NCBI GenBank assembly: GCA_035274425.1
Contig: DATEOC010000058.1
Span: 1-64,000 of the forward strand
DNA: 64,000 bases
Reading direction: 5' to 3'
Origin: JADMIH01 sp035274425
Lineage (GTDB): Bacteria > Chloroflexota > Chloroflexia > QHBQ01 > JADMIH01
Within the stretch, counting starts at the first letter, position 1; each line of letters begins with the position of its first letter. Below, piece by piece: positions 52,176 to 59,803 of the stretch. Under the pieces are notes generated by a model that saw only the letters and a program-made list of their open reading frames with translations, was not told the DNA's origin and ran no database searches. The position numbers and the translations under genes were made by a program.

Positions 52176-53726
52176 TTGAAGGCTAAGAGAAGCATACCGG
52201 CATTGGCGCTCATATCTACCTTATTATCCACCTCAATAACGCTGGCGCAGACGCAAACGCCGCCCCCGCCAGGGCCAACTCCACAGCCCACCCCACTAGG
52301 CACTGCGCCACCAATAATACAACCCACGCCTCAGACAACAGCACAGCCTACCCAGCCGCCCGCGCCATCCTCCTTCGCGGACGAGGCGTTCCGGCGCACG
52401 TGGGCGCGCACCGACCAGCTTGTGGCGGAGGGCCTCGTGCGGCGTAGCTGGTACTGGGGACCACAGCCGAATACGGGCGCTTTGCAGGAAGATTACGCAG
52501 AGGGGGTTGGTGGCAAGCACCTCGTCCAGTACTTCGATAAGTCCCGCATGGAGATAAACGACCCTAAAGCTGACAAGAACAACCCCTTCTACGTTACCAA
52601 CGGCCTCCTCGCCCAGGAGATGATTACCGGGAAGATGCAGGTCGGCAACACGCAGTTCGTGGACCGCTACTCGGCGCAGATACCCCTCGCCAGCGACGTT
52701 GACGACGCCAACGCGCCTAACTATGCCAGCTTCCGCGACGCCCACCGCTCTCCCTCAGCCAACCGGGTCAATAGCCCGGTCAATCAGAGCATAGACCGCG
52801 ACGGGGTGATTACCACGACCACCGCGTTTGACACTTACGGCGTCAAATACCAGTACTTCGAGGCGACCACCTCGCACAACATACCAGACGTCTTCTGGGC
52901 GTTCCTGACCGAGTCGGGGCCTGTCATCGTGAATACGCAGGGGCAGGTACGCCACGCCCGCCTGACCGACCCTTACTTCTATGCGACGGGCTACCCCATC
53001 ACCGAGGCGTACTGGGCGAAGGTGAAGATAGCGGGGGTGACGGGCACCGACGTGCTGATCCAGCCATACGAGCGGCGCGTGCTGACCTACGTCCCTTCTC
53101 TGCCGGAGGGGTTCAAGGTGCAGGTGGGTAACATCGGCCAGCACTACTACGACTGGCGCTACAGGAACGCCGGAAACCTTGTTGACGTGCCACTCTCTTG
53201 CGGAAACCACCTGTCGCGCGCCAGCGGTGTCGGTAGGGCATGGCATGAAGCTCTCTTTGTCCGCCGCCAGTTGGGCTGCCCCTCGGAGGAGGGTGCGCGT
53301 GTTGTTACCGTCGCGCAGCAGACCTTTGAGCGCGGGCAGATGTTCGATGTGATAGTGCCGGGCGCGAGCGGCCAGCCTCCCCAGAAGACAATCTACGTCC
53401 TCTTTAATGATGCCAGCGCGCAACGCTTCGAAGATACGTACGTGGACGGTTCGCCTGAGCCTACTCCCTCAGAGGTCCCACCCGTAGGCTTCCTCGCGCC
53501 GTTACGCGGCTTCGGTAAAGTGTGGAATGAGAACCCAGAGCTGCGCTCACGCCTCGGTTGGGCTGCCCAGGCAGAGCAGGTGTTCAGCAACAGCGTCACC
53601 GCCCAGTTCGATAGGGGCGTCGCGTTTACGACCGGCCCAGACCCACGCGGGGCGTACGTCGTCTACGACGAGAAAGGGCTGAGCTACAAAGACGTGAACA
53701 AATGGTCGGTGTATGTGGGGCCGTAG
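52176..53726 (+). CDS. Secreted protein, paralogue of the 13630 gene
   Basis: 516 residues from a TTG start (GGAG 8 nt upstream). Signal peptide ALALISTLLSTSITLAQ, then a Pro/Thr/Gln-rich linker (residues 26-64). The conserved domain has FADEAFRRTWARTDQLV, YYWGP-like WYWGPQPN, YFDKSRMEINDP, FYVTNGLLAQE, ATGYPITEAYWAKVKIAG, PYERRVLTYVP and HYYDWRYRN. The C-terminal part has LGFP-like repeats (LGCPSEEGA...FERGQM; LGWAAQAE...FDRGVAF). Compared with the 13630 paralogue the linker is longer. It lies beside the SLH array, so a shared surface role is plausible. Confidence 0.75.
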   Translation: MKAKRSIPALALISTLLSTSITLAQTQTPPPPGPTPQPTPLGTAPPIIQPTPQTTAQPTQPPAPSSFADEAFRRTWARTDQLVAEGLVRRSWYWGPQPNTGALQEDYAEGVGGKHLVQYFDKSRMEINDPKADKNNPFYVTNGLLAQEMITGKMQVGNTQFVDRYSAQIPLASDVDDANAPNYASFRDAHRSPSANRVNSPVNQSIDRDGVITTTTAFDTYGVKYQYFEATTSHNIPDVFWAFLTESGPVIVNTQGQVRHARLTDPYFYATGYPITEAYWAKVKIAGVTGTDVLIQPYERRVLTYVPSLPEGFKVQVGNIGQHYYDWRYRNAGNLVDVPLSCGNHLSRASGVGRAWHEALFVRRQLGCPSEEGARVVTVAQQTFERGQMFDVIVPGASGQPPQKTIYVLFNDASAQRFEDTYVDGSPEPTPSEVPPVGFLAPLRGFGKVWNENPELRSRLGWAAQAEQVFSNSVTAQFDRGVAFTTGPDPRGAYVVYDEKGLSYKDVNKWSVYVGP

Positions 53727-53732
53727 GGGCGA

Positions 53733-53838
53733 GTTCAAGGTCCAAAGTTCAAGGTTCAAGGTTCAAAGTTCAAAGCCCAAAGTTAGGCAATAACCTCACG
53801 CATCACATTTCACGTTTCACGTTTCACGTTTCATGCAT
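53733..53838. repeat. Heptanucleotide tandem repeats (TTCAAGG and TTTCACG words)
   Basis: TTCAAGG/TTCAAAG words (53733-53782) then TCACGCA and TTTCACG words (53795-53838), between two convergent genes and reaching the methyltransferase stop. Confidence 0.9.
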
Positions 53839-54641
53839 CACCTTCCACCACGAACCGCCCATGCCCTCGCTATAAGTGGTATCGAGCCATCGGGGGAGAT
53901 GGGGAGGTGGTCTCGGATGTAATCGCGGAGGGCAGTGCGGCGCTCTTCGGGGAGGGACATAGCGTAACTTGGGGCCGGGCCTTGACCTCCCAGGAATGGG
54001 GTCCAGTAGTCGTCGAAGTCGCGGAAGTGGGTGGGCATGTCAATCGCCCGCGCTTCGACATCATGCAGGCCAGCCGATGTAAAAAGGTTCGCGAGTCGCT
54101 CAGGGTTGCAGATTGGAGAGCGTGCCTTTTCGTCCAGACTCTGCGCGGCAGGGTCGAGGGCGACGGCGGCATTCCAGAAGTGGCGCATTAGCTGCATCTC
54201 GCCTGCGTAGTCCCACACGTATAGGGCTACCGTGCCTCCCTGTCTGGCTACGCGAGCCATCTCCGCGACGGCCTGCTCAGGCTCCGGCACAAAGTTGAGC
54301 ATCAGCCCCGATACTACCGCGCCATACGCGCCGGTCTCCGCGGGGAGCGCCATGGCATTGCCGGTAGTGAAGGTGGCGCGCTCATCCCTGACGCGCTCGC
54401 GTGCGTATGCCATGAAGCCCTCGGAGGGGTCTACACCCAGGACCGAATTGGGTGAAGCTGCATCAAGTATGGCCTGGGTGAGAGCACCCGTCCCGCACCC
54501 CACGTCGAGCCACGCGAGGCCAGGTGGCAGATCGAGCCACGCGAGGAACTCTCTCGCCACCAATCTGCTCCACCTCCCGACATAAGGCTCGTATGCATCT
54601 CCACTCGCCCATAGGTTCTTCGAGTCTCTTTCTGTGGGCAT
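53838..54641 (-). CDS. Class I SAM-dependent methyltransferase
   Basis: A 267-residue UbiE/Methyltransf_11-type enzyme. LAWLDVGCGTGALTQAIL is motif I, VLGVDPSEGFMAYAR the Asp-containing strand, FTTGNAMALPAETGAYGAVV the adenine-side motif. The substrate cannot be told (ubiquinone-type, lipid and small-molecule acceptors share this core). AAAGGAGG with good spacing precedes the ATG. A single gene between repeats. Confidence 0.88.
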   Translation of the reverse strand: MPTERDSKNLWASGDAYEPYVGRWSRLVAREFLAWLDLPPGLAWLDVGCGTGALTQAILDAASPNSVLGVDPSEGFMAYARERVRDERATFTTGNAMALPAETGAYGAVVSGLMLNFVPEPEQAVAEMARVARQGGTVALYVWDYAGEMQLMRHFWNAAVALDPAAQSLDEKARSPICNPERLANLFTSAGLHDVEARAIDMPTHFRDFDDYWTPFLGGQGPAPSYAMSLPEERRTALRDYIRDHLPISPDGSIPLIARAWAVRGGR

Positions 54642-54669
54642 ATAACCTCCTTTAGGAATACGAGTTTTA

Positions 54670-54851
54670 GCACCTGCTTACCCTTTATAGCGCTAAAGCA
54701 AAGACTGAGCAGCCTGCTATGGCGAAGCGTCTCTCTCCCTGTCATTCCGAATGGAGTGAGGAATCTAAAAATCTATCTATACATCCAAGCTCGGAGATTC
54801 CTCACTTCGTTCGGAATGGCATTCTTTATACATTCGTTGTTATACAGCATC
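54670..54851. mobile_element. MITE-like element, 182 bp
   Basis: Flanked by TTA on both sides (54667-54669 and 54852-54854). It contains CTGTCATTCCGAATGGAGTG and the near-complement GATTCCTCACTTCG. One end matches the insertion-sequence end (GAAGCGT, CCCTGTCATTCC in inverse), the other the CATTCTTTATACATTCGTTG end also seen at 19687 and 63589. Not coding. Confidence 0.75.
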
Positions 54852-54870
54852 TTAGGTAGCAGTCGGATCT

Positions 54871-54899
54871 GTAGGGGCGTGCCGACGGCACGCCCCTAC
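54871..54899. repeat. GTAGGGGC-type perfect palindrome
   Basis: Arms GTAGGGGCGTGCC and GGCACGCCCCTAC are perfect complements around GAC. Inner arm CGTGCC differs from the other four copies. Confidence 0.9.
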
Positions 54900-54971
54900 G
54901 GGCTGGCCCTTCACGTTTTGTTATGGGTTCTAAAGATTAAGTAGAAGCGCGACCTAGAGCACTCAGTAGGT

Positions 54972-54977
54972 TATAAT
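54972..54977 (+). promoter_or_regulatory. Possible -10 element upstream of cdaA
   Basis: A perfect TATAAT about 95 bp before the CdaA start; no recognisable -35. The same ATAATAGCGT context occurs in the strong promoter at 56608-56635. Confidence 0.4.
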
Positions 54978-55013
54978 AGCGTAAATCGCTTGGACATCCA
55001 ACATCATTCTACT

Positions 55014-55034
55014 GCCTACTGCCTACTGCCTACT
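55014..55034. repeat. Heptanucleotide tandem repeat (CTACTGC word)
   Basis: Three copies of CTACTGC, the complement of the GCAGTAG word found in asnB and dnaG. Confidence 0.92.
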
Positions 55035-55068
55035 CGTAATCAGTAATCACCTGGGAGCCTAAACACAC

Positions 55069-55899
55069 ATGTCATGGGTTTTGGACCGCATCACATGGTC
55101 AACGCTGCTCGACGTGGCGGCGGTGGCGCTGATATTCTACTGGCTGCTCGCGGTGGTGCAGGGGACGCGGGCGGTGCAGCTTGTGCGCGGCATCATCATC
55201 CTGTGGCTAGCATCCGCGCTCCTCTCCACTATCTTCCAGCTTTCGACCCTGACCTGGCTTATACGCAATTCAGGGTTGGCCCTCCTGGTGGCAATACCTA
55301 TCATATTCCAACCTGAGCTACGGCGGGCGCTTGAGCAGCTTGGGCGCACGGGCACCTGGCTCAATCGCGGGCTTCTGGGCACGCGGGCCAGCATCGAGGG
55401 GATGATAGAGGAGGTGGCGGCGGCCTGCGCCCTCCTCGCCAGGCAGAAGCATGGCGCGCTAATCGTTATGGAGCGGCAGACGGGGTTACAGGACTACGCC
55501 GACAAGGGGGTAATCATCGATGCGGAGGTATCGCGCCAGATGCTCGCGACGATCTTCTACCCCAACTCGCCTATGCACGATGGCGCGGTGATATTAAGGA
55601 ACGGGCGTATCGTGGCGGCGGGGGCGGTGCTGCCTCTCTCCGATAACGTGCTTGGGCCGGTACCTTATGGCACGCGACATAGGGCTGCGATAGGCATCTC
55701 CGAGTACTCGGATGCCATTGCGGTGGTCGTGAGCGAGGAGCGTGGGACTATATCCATCGCGGCCAATGGTCGCCTCGTGAGCAACCTCAGCGCGGACCGC
55801 CTGCGCAAGGTGCTGCTCGAAATCTTCCGCGTCAAGCGTGAGCGCCGCAGGAGAGGCGCGACTCCTCCGCGCCCTGCGGATGTGAAACGTGATGCGTGA
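55069..55899 (+). CDS. cdaA: Diadenylate cyclase CdaA (c-di-AMP synthase)
   Basis: Makes the second messenger c-di-AMP from two ATP. 276 residues: three N-terminal membrane helices (about 14-80), then the DAC domain with DGAVILRNGRIVAAGAVLPL (catalytic DGA near 170) and GTRHRAAIGISEYSDAIAVV (RHR near 203), and the SEERGTISIA stretch. CdaA often sits next to ybbR/cdaR and glmM; neither is here. The C-terminal tail (PRPADVKRDA) runs into a heptamer array. A ribosome binding site (GGGAG) is about 12 nt upstream. Confidence 0.93.
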   Translation: MSWVLDRITWSTLLDVAAVALIFYWLLAVVQGTRAVQLVRGIIILWLASALLSTIFQLSTLTWLIRNSGLALLVAIPIIFQPELRRALEQLGRTGTWLNRGLLGTRASIEGMIEEVAAACALLARQKHGALIVMERQTGLQDYADKGVIIDAEVSRQMLATIFYPNSPMHDGAVILRNGRIVAAGAVLPLSDNVLGPVPYGTRHRAAIGISEYSDAIAVVVSEERGTISIAANGRLVSNLSADRLRKVLLEIFRVKRERRRRGATPPRPADVKRDA

Positions 55900-55950
55900 T
55901 GGCGGACGGAGGACGAAGGACGGAGAAACGTGATGCGTGATGCGTGAGAT
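55879..55950. repeat. Heptanucleotide tandem repeats (TGATGCG and GACGGAG words)
   Basis: ACGTGATGCGTGA words, then GACGGAG/GACGAAG words, then TGATGCG words again; the first overlaps the last codons of cdaA. Confidence 0.9.
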
Positions 55951-56075
55951 GAGCAGAAAGTGAGCACCTTTTGGTCTGGTGAGTGAGCATGGTTTGGCGC
56001 TACATTGAAGCCACGCAGATAGTTAATGGTCGGCGTAGCTTCAACAAGAGAAAAGACCACGAGGAGGGCAATACA

Positions 56076-56531
56076 ATGTTATCGGTAGAGAATAGATCGT
56101 CGGTAGAGACCCAGGGAGTAACAGAGCGCATCATCGAGATGTTCAACAGCGGCGACGCAAGCAATGCGGAAGAGCTTTTCACGAGCGATTACGTCGAGCA
56201 TGCTGCCGTGACGCCCGGCTTGCCTTCGGGGCCGGAGGGCATCCGGCATCTCATAGGGATAATCCGCAACGCTTTTCCCGACTTCAGCTACACTATCGAA
56301 GATGAAGTAGCCGAGGGAGATATGAGAGTGTCGCGCCTGACCGCTCGCGGCACGCACCTGGGAGACCTTATGACCGGGGCAGGTCCCGTCCCACCTACCG
56401 GCAAGCGCGTCGAATGGTCAGAGATGCACATGGGCTGCTTCAAGGACGGCAAGCTCGTTGAGCATTGGGCTGTCATCGATAACCTGGGGCTGATGCAACA
56501 GCTCGGACTCGTGCCTGCGCCCGGCCAGTAA
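56076..56531 (+). CDS. SnoaL-like (ester cyclase) family protein
   Basis: A 151-residue NTF2-fold protein of the polyketide cyclase/SnoaL-like kind: ERIIEMFNSGDASNAEELFT, YVEHAAVTPGLPSGPEGIRH, FSYTIEDEVAEGDMRVSRLT, FKDGKLVEHWAVIDNLGLMQ. The conserved Asp/His pattern is typical, but most members have no known substrate. I choose the ATG at 56076, with GAGGAGGG 8 nt upstream; an upstream ATG (55983) adds 31 residues without a site. A strong terminator follows. Confidence 0.87.
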   Translation: MLSVENRSSVETQGVTERIIEMFNSGDASNAEELFTSDYVEHAAVTPGLPSGPEGIRHLIGIIRNAFPDFSYTIEDEVAEGDMRVSRLTARGTHLGDLMTGAGPVPPTGKRVEWSEMHMGCFKDGKLVEHWAVIDNLGLMQQLGLVPAPGQ

Positions 56532-56560
56532 GCGCTCTGTCAGGTCACCCATAATCTTAG

Positions 56561-56597
56561 AAATGAGCGTGCGACCGCAGGTCGCACGCTCATTTTT
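56561..56597 (+). terminator. Strong intrinsic terminator
   Basis: A perfect 16-bp stem (56561-56576 with 56580-56595) and 3-nt loop, followed by T-rich sequence, 30 bp after the SnoaL-like gene. Confidence 0.93.
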
Positions 56598-56607
56598 CTT
56601 TCTCATA

Positions 56608-56635
56608 TTGACAGCTTGTAAACAAGTGATATAAT
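56608..56635 (+). promoter_or_regulatory. Consensus sigma-70 promoter
   Basis: Perfect -35 TTGACA (56608-56613) and perfect -10 TATAAT (56630-56635) with a 16-bp spacer, 31 bp upstream of the arrestin-like gene start. Confidence 0.9.
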
Positions 56636-56666
56636 AGCGTCACTTCGTATGTTGAGGAGGAGCTTC

Positions 56667-57533
56667 ATGCCATCTAGACAGAAGAGTTTTCGCATAGCTA
56701 TCGACCTGGACCGCCCGGATGGTTCTTACTACCCTGATGATGAGGTCAATGGGACGATAACCATCGAGTCGCCGAAAGAGCTTGTATTGCACGAGATTGT
56801 TGCGGGCCTGGTCTTCTCACAGGAATACCAGCTGAAGGCTACGAGCGCCCGCAACACCTTGCCGAAGTGGGACAAAGCCGAGCATTGGTACCACCGTGAA
56901 GTGCTGGCGATTGATAAGCTCCCTGCCAACTTCAAGGAGACGTTCCCATTCGCGTGGCGCATCCCGCCCGATGCCTCTCCGCCATGTGCAGGCAAGATCA
57001 TCCGTAATCGCTGGTTGGCGATGGTACAGGTGGACCGCACGATGGCGCGGGATGTGGTCACAGAGGTTGAACTGCCCCTGATAGTGCCGCCGCAGGGCAG
57101 CATGGGGGGTGGCGAGTTTTACGACCAGCGGGTGCCGGTGCCGGCGTTCATGTCATTCTCGCTCCCCAAGCTGGACTACATAGATGGCGACAAACTGAGC
57201 GGTGAGCTAAACGTTGGCGTGCATAAGGGCGAGCTTGATGTGCGTGGCGTGCGGGTTGAGTTGGTGCGCCGAGAACACGTCAGTATGCCAGGTGGGAAGA
57301 CCCGGTTTATCATCGAGCAGAAGGTCCAGCTGGGAGGCAAGTCCGACTTGCAGGCCGGGAAACCCCAAATATACGAGTTCAACTTACAGATGGCGACGAA
57401 CGGCTGTTCCACTCATGTCACGACCACCAGTGAGGTCACCTGGATGCTCAGGGGCGTGCTAGACCGGCCCCAATCGAAGGATGTGGTGGCGGAACAAGAG
57501 GTCTTCTTATATAACGGGTCAGCGCGTGCGTGA
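56667..57533 (+). CDS. Arrestin-fold-like protein of unknown function
   Basis: 288 residues from the ATG at 56667, chosen because AGGAGG lies 6 nt upstream (the ATG at 56649 has none). Two beta-sandwich halves are suggested: RIAIDLDRPDGSYYPDDEVN then GTITIESPKEL, FPFAWRIPPDASPPCAGKII, and in the second half LDYIDGDKLSGELNVG. This pattern resembles arrestin/Spo0M-like domains. No signal peptide. It has its own consensus promoter after a terminator, so it is a single-gene unit. Partners are unknown. Confidence 0.65.
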   Translation: MPSRQKSFRIAIDLDRPDGSYYPDDEVNGTITIESPKELVLHEIVAGLVFSQEYQLKATSARNTLPKWDKAEHWYHREVLAIDKLPANFKETFPFAWRIPPDASPPCAGKIIRNRWLAMVQVDRTMARDVVTEVELPLIVPPQGSMGGGEFYDQRVPVPAFMSFSLPKLDYIDGDKLSGELNVGVHKGELDVRGVRVELVRREHVSMPGGKTRFIIEQKVQLGGKSDLQAGKPQIYEFNLQMATNGCSTHVTTTSEVTWMLRGVLDRPQSKDVVAEQEVFLYNGSARA

Positions 57534-57656
57534 TACGTGATACGTGATGCGTGAAAATAGCATAGATGAAAAAGAACTGGACGTAACTACGCCCAGTTCT
57601 TTTTCATCTAGAATACGCAAGCTATGTGTTTCTGTCACGCATCACGCATCACGTAG
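57532..57656. repeat. Nested inverted repeats with heptamer words
   Basis: TGATACG/TGATGCG words (57532-57554) and their complement (57633-57656) enclose the 18-bp stem at 57563-57610. The outer 14-bp arms (57541-57554, 57642-57655) are perfect. The whole lies between two convergent genes. Confidence 0.88.
57563..57610. terminator. Bidirectional terminator
   Basis: A perfect 18-bp stem (57563-57580 with 57593-57610), 12-nt loop, with A- and T-runs inside the arms, between the convergent genes ending at 57533 and 57649. Confidence 0.85.
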
Positions 57657-58041
57657 TTACCGTCGTATCGGTGGTGGGGAGAGCGTAGGCTACTACGAGA
57701 CCGAGCACGCCCAGCAGCAGGTGGACTATGTTATCGGGTGTGGTGTAGCCGGTTGGGACGATGCCGAAGAGTTTGGCATCCAGAAAGCCAAGGACGCCCA
57801 CCAGCAGATAGATAGCCCCAAGCACGCCCACGACCATCCTGGCGAGGGCATTGTCGCGCTGGGCAAAGCCAACATAGGCCATCAACGCGCCCGTTACCAG
57901 GTGAATAATGTCCTCAATAATATCGCTGTTCAGAAAACCGAACAGAATCGCATCCTGCATGATGAGTCCTACTACACCAAGCAAGAGTAGCACTACTCCT
58001 ACCACGCCCGCATAGGTCCTGACAGTTGACATTGTTCCCAT
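57649..58041 (-). CDS. DUF4383-family membrane protein
   Basis: A 130-residue protein with four membrane helices (about 8-30, 40-60, 68-88, 103-122). It is typical of DUF4383: VVLLLLGVVGLI, DIIHLVTGALMAYVGF, ARMVVGVLGAIYLLVGVLGF, DNIVHLLLGVLGLVVAY. Function unknown. AGGAGG lies 10 nt before the first ATG; a second ATG is three codons later. Confidence 0.82.
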   Translation of the reverse strand: MGTMSTVRTYAGVVGVVLLLLGVVGLIMQDAILFGFLNSDIIEDIIHLVTGALMAYVGFAQRDNALARMVVGVLGAIYLLVGVLGFLDAKLFGIVPTGYTTPDNIVHLLLGVLGLVVAYALPTTDTTVTT

Positions 58042-58318
58042 TTTCTTGCGACCTCCTCTCCAGTTCGGAGTAGACCTCTTTACCGGCCAAATGCGCCGGT
58101 GACGCCATTAGCACCGCTCCAAATACGATGCCCGTGTGAGATAGTATACGCCCGGTTGTCAAATGTGGATTTGTGGTGCATTTCTCACCGAATATTGATA
58201 ATCAGACTTGCTTTAGTAGAAAATTGCGATATACTGTCTCCAAGAACATTAGTTCTGCATGTCTTTGCCTATGTTGCTGGCCCAGATGCCCTAATTATGC
58301 GTAAATAGGAGATATGAA

Positions 58319-58702
58319 GTGGATAGCTATGGCGATATGGAGGTCCGTGTGCGTCAGGTTCTTGATGGTATAGAGGAAGGTGGCCCGGACTTCTACAATT
58401 TGAATGATCCAGATGTCGAAGCGCAAGCTATCAGCAAGCAATGGAACATACCTGTGGGGAGTGTTATTTCTGTAAAATATCTGGCGGACCGCGGCCCTTT
58501 TTATGATGAAATGCTAGACAATCGGTGGAATGCTGCTGAGTGGTATAGCGACTCGGACAATTCAGACGGTGCGGTTGACGAGACCATTTGCATATATTGG
58601 TCCTGCGATGGCTATCAATCTGACCCTCGCTCGCACGCAGCTAATTGCCCATATAATATGGCTCGCGAGCTTATATGGGAATGGAGGCAAGCGCTTCCCT
58701 AG
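58319..58702 (+). CDS. Small acidic protein of unknown function
   Basis: 127 residues from a GTG with AGGAG 7 nt upstream. Acidic, with many aromatic residues and several Cys (ICIYWSCDGYQSDPRSHAAN). I do not recognise the family. Its base composition is lower in GC than the neighbours, as is the next gene, which follows after 40 bp. The two may have been gained together. Confidence 0.6.
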   Translation: MDSYGDMEVRVRQVLDGIEEGGPDFYNLNDPDVEAQAISKQWNIPVGSVISVKYLADRGPFYDEMLDNRWNAAEWYSDSDNSDGAVDETICIYWSCDGYQSDPRSHAANCPYNMARELIWEWRQALP

Positions 58703-58742
58703 TTGAGCCGCTCTTAGTTTAGTGAACAAAGGTAGGGGAAAT

Positions 58743-59594
58743 ATGCAAGTTCAAGTCATAGATAATACCTCTCGAAAGTTAGCTGCAATCCTGCCGCCAG
58801 CTATTGAGCAGTCTAGCGATGTTAGAATAGCCGTTGCTTTTATGTCTAGGACTGGACTGAAGTTGCTAGATACATCTATCCAAGTGGCGCTACAGGCTGG
58901 TGCCTACCTGGAGTTCCTTGTCGGCTTGGATATGCAAACCACAGAGCCCGCTGCACTAATGGATATCTATAACCTATCTTTGGCGAATGAGCATGTCTCT
59001 TTGTACTGTTACTCAGGACTTGAGGGTGTCCCTGTCTACCATCCCAAGCTATATCTTCTCAGAGCGGGGGATGAGGTTACATCTGTAATTGGGTCGTCCA
59101 ACCTTACAGCAGGCGGTCTCAAAACTAATATCGAAATCAATGCCCTCATACATGGGAATATCCTTGATGACGCCATCTCTGACTCGTACAGCAGCTATTA
59201 CCGACTTAAGTTCAAACTCAAAAGAGCATCTCCGGATGAGGAGTATCTAAGCCGCTACTCTGAAGCATGTAAGCGTAACAAGCAGCGTCAGGAAGCATCA
59301 GGCAAAGATAGTTCTTATCGTGAGGCAGTGCAGCGATTCCGAAAGAAAGCAGAATCACTACAGCAGCCCGTGCCCACCAGCCGTGACATCGTCGGTTGGC
59401 CTAAATTAGCGTATGACGCTCTACCTATGGGACCTTTTACTAACGAACAGGTCTACCAATACGAGCAGTTATTTCAAGCTCAATATCCGACTAATAAGCA
59501 CGTAAAGGCAAAAATCCGGCAGCAACTACAAATCTTGCGTGATTTAGGACTGATAAAGCACTTGGAGGAAGGTCTTTGGCAAAAGATGAGCTGA
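58743..59594 (+). CDS. PLD-family (HKD) nuclease with C-terminal winged-helix-like domain
   Basis: 283 residues from the ATG at 58743 (GTAGGGG upstream). The phospholipase D signature HPKLYLL...IGSSNLTAGGLKTN (about 99-125; His and Lys of HxK, then Asn and Glu) suits a nuclease that works as a dimer with one HKD per subunit. The C-terminus (TNKHVKAKIRQQLQILRDLG, LIKHLEEGLWQKM) resembles the DNA-binding winged helix of DpnI-like and other type II restriction enzymes. A restriction or mobile-element role is inferred. No methyltransferase is adjacent. Confidence 0.75.
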   Translation: MQVQVIDNTSRKLAAILPPAIEQSSDVRIAVAFMSRTGLKLLDTSIQVALQAGAYLEFLVGLDMQTTEPAALMDIYNLSLANEHVSLYCYSGLEGVPVYHPKLYLLRAGDEVTSVIGSSNLTAGGLKTNIEINALIHGNILDDAISDSYSSYYRLKFKLKRASPDEEYLSRYSEACKRNKQRQEASGKDSSYREAVQRFRKKAESLQQPVPTSRDIVGWPKLAYDALPMGPFTNEQVYQYEQLFQAQYPTNKHVKAKIRQQLQILRDLGLIKHLEEGLWQKMS

Positions 59595-59803
59595 GGTCGC
59601 TTAACACCCCCTAAGCGCCAGCAAACTTTCCCCCGCACCCCTAGATGTGCATAACTCCCTCTAATACATCACCACAAAATGACCCATTGTAGGTTATACT
59701 AAGTGATTATTGGTGGGAAACTTTTCCACATACTACATATTTCCCTTTACAGCCTACTGTCTACCACATCTAGTCCCCCAAGCGTCCGAAAATCACCCTG
59801 GAA
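59595..59803. other. Upstream region of dnaG with a possible DnaA box
   Basis: About 210 bp. It holds a TTTTCCACA (59722-59730), close to the DnaA-box consensus TTATCCACA, within an imperfect palindrome GTGGGAAACTTTTCCAC. No gene. Confidence 0.4.
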
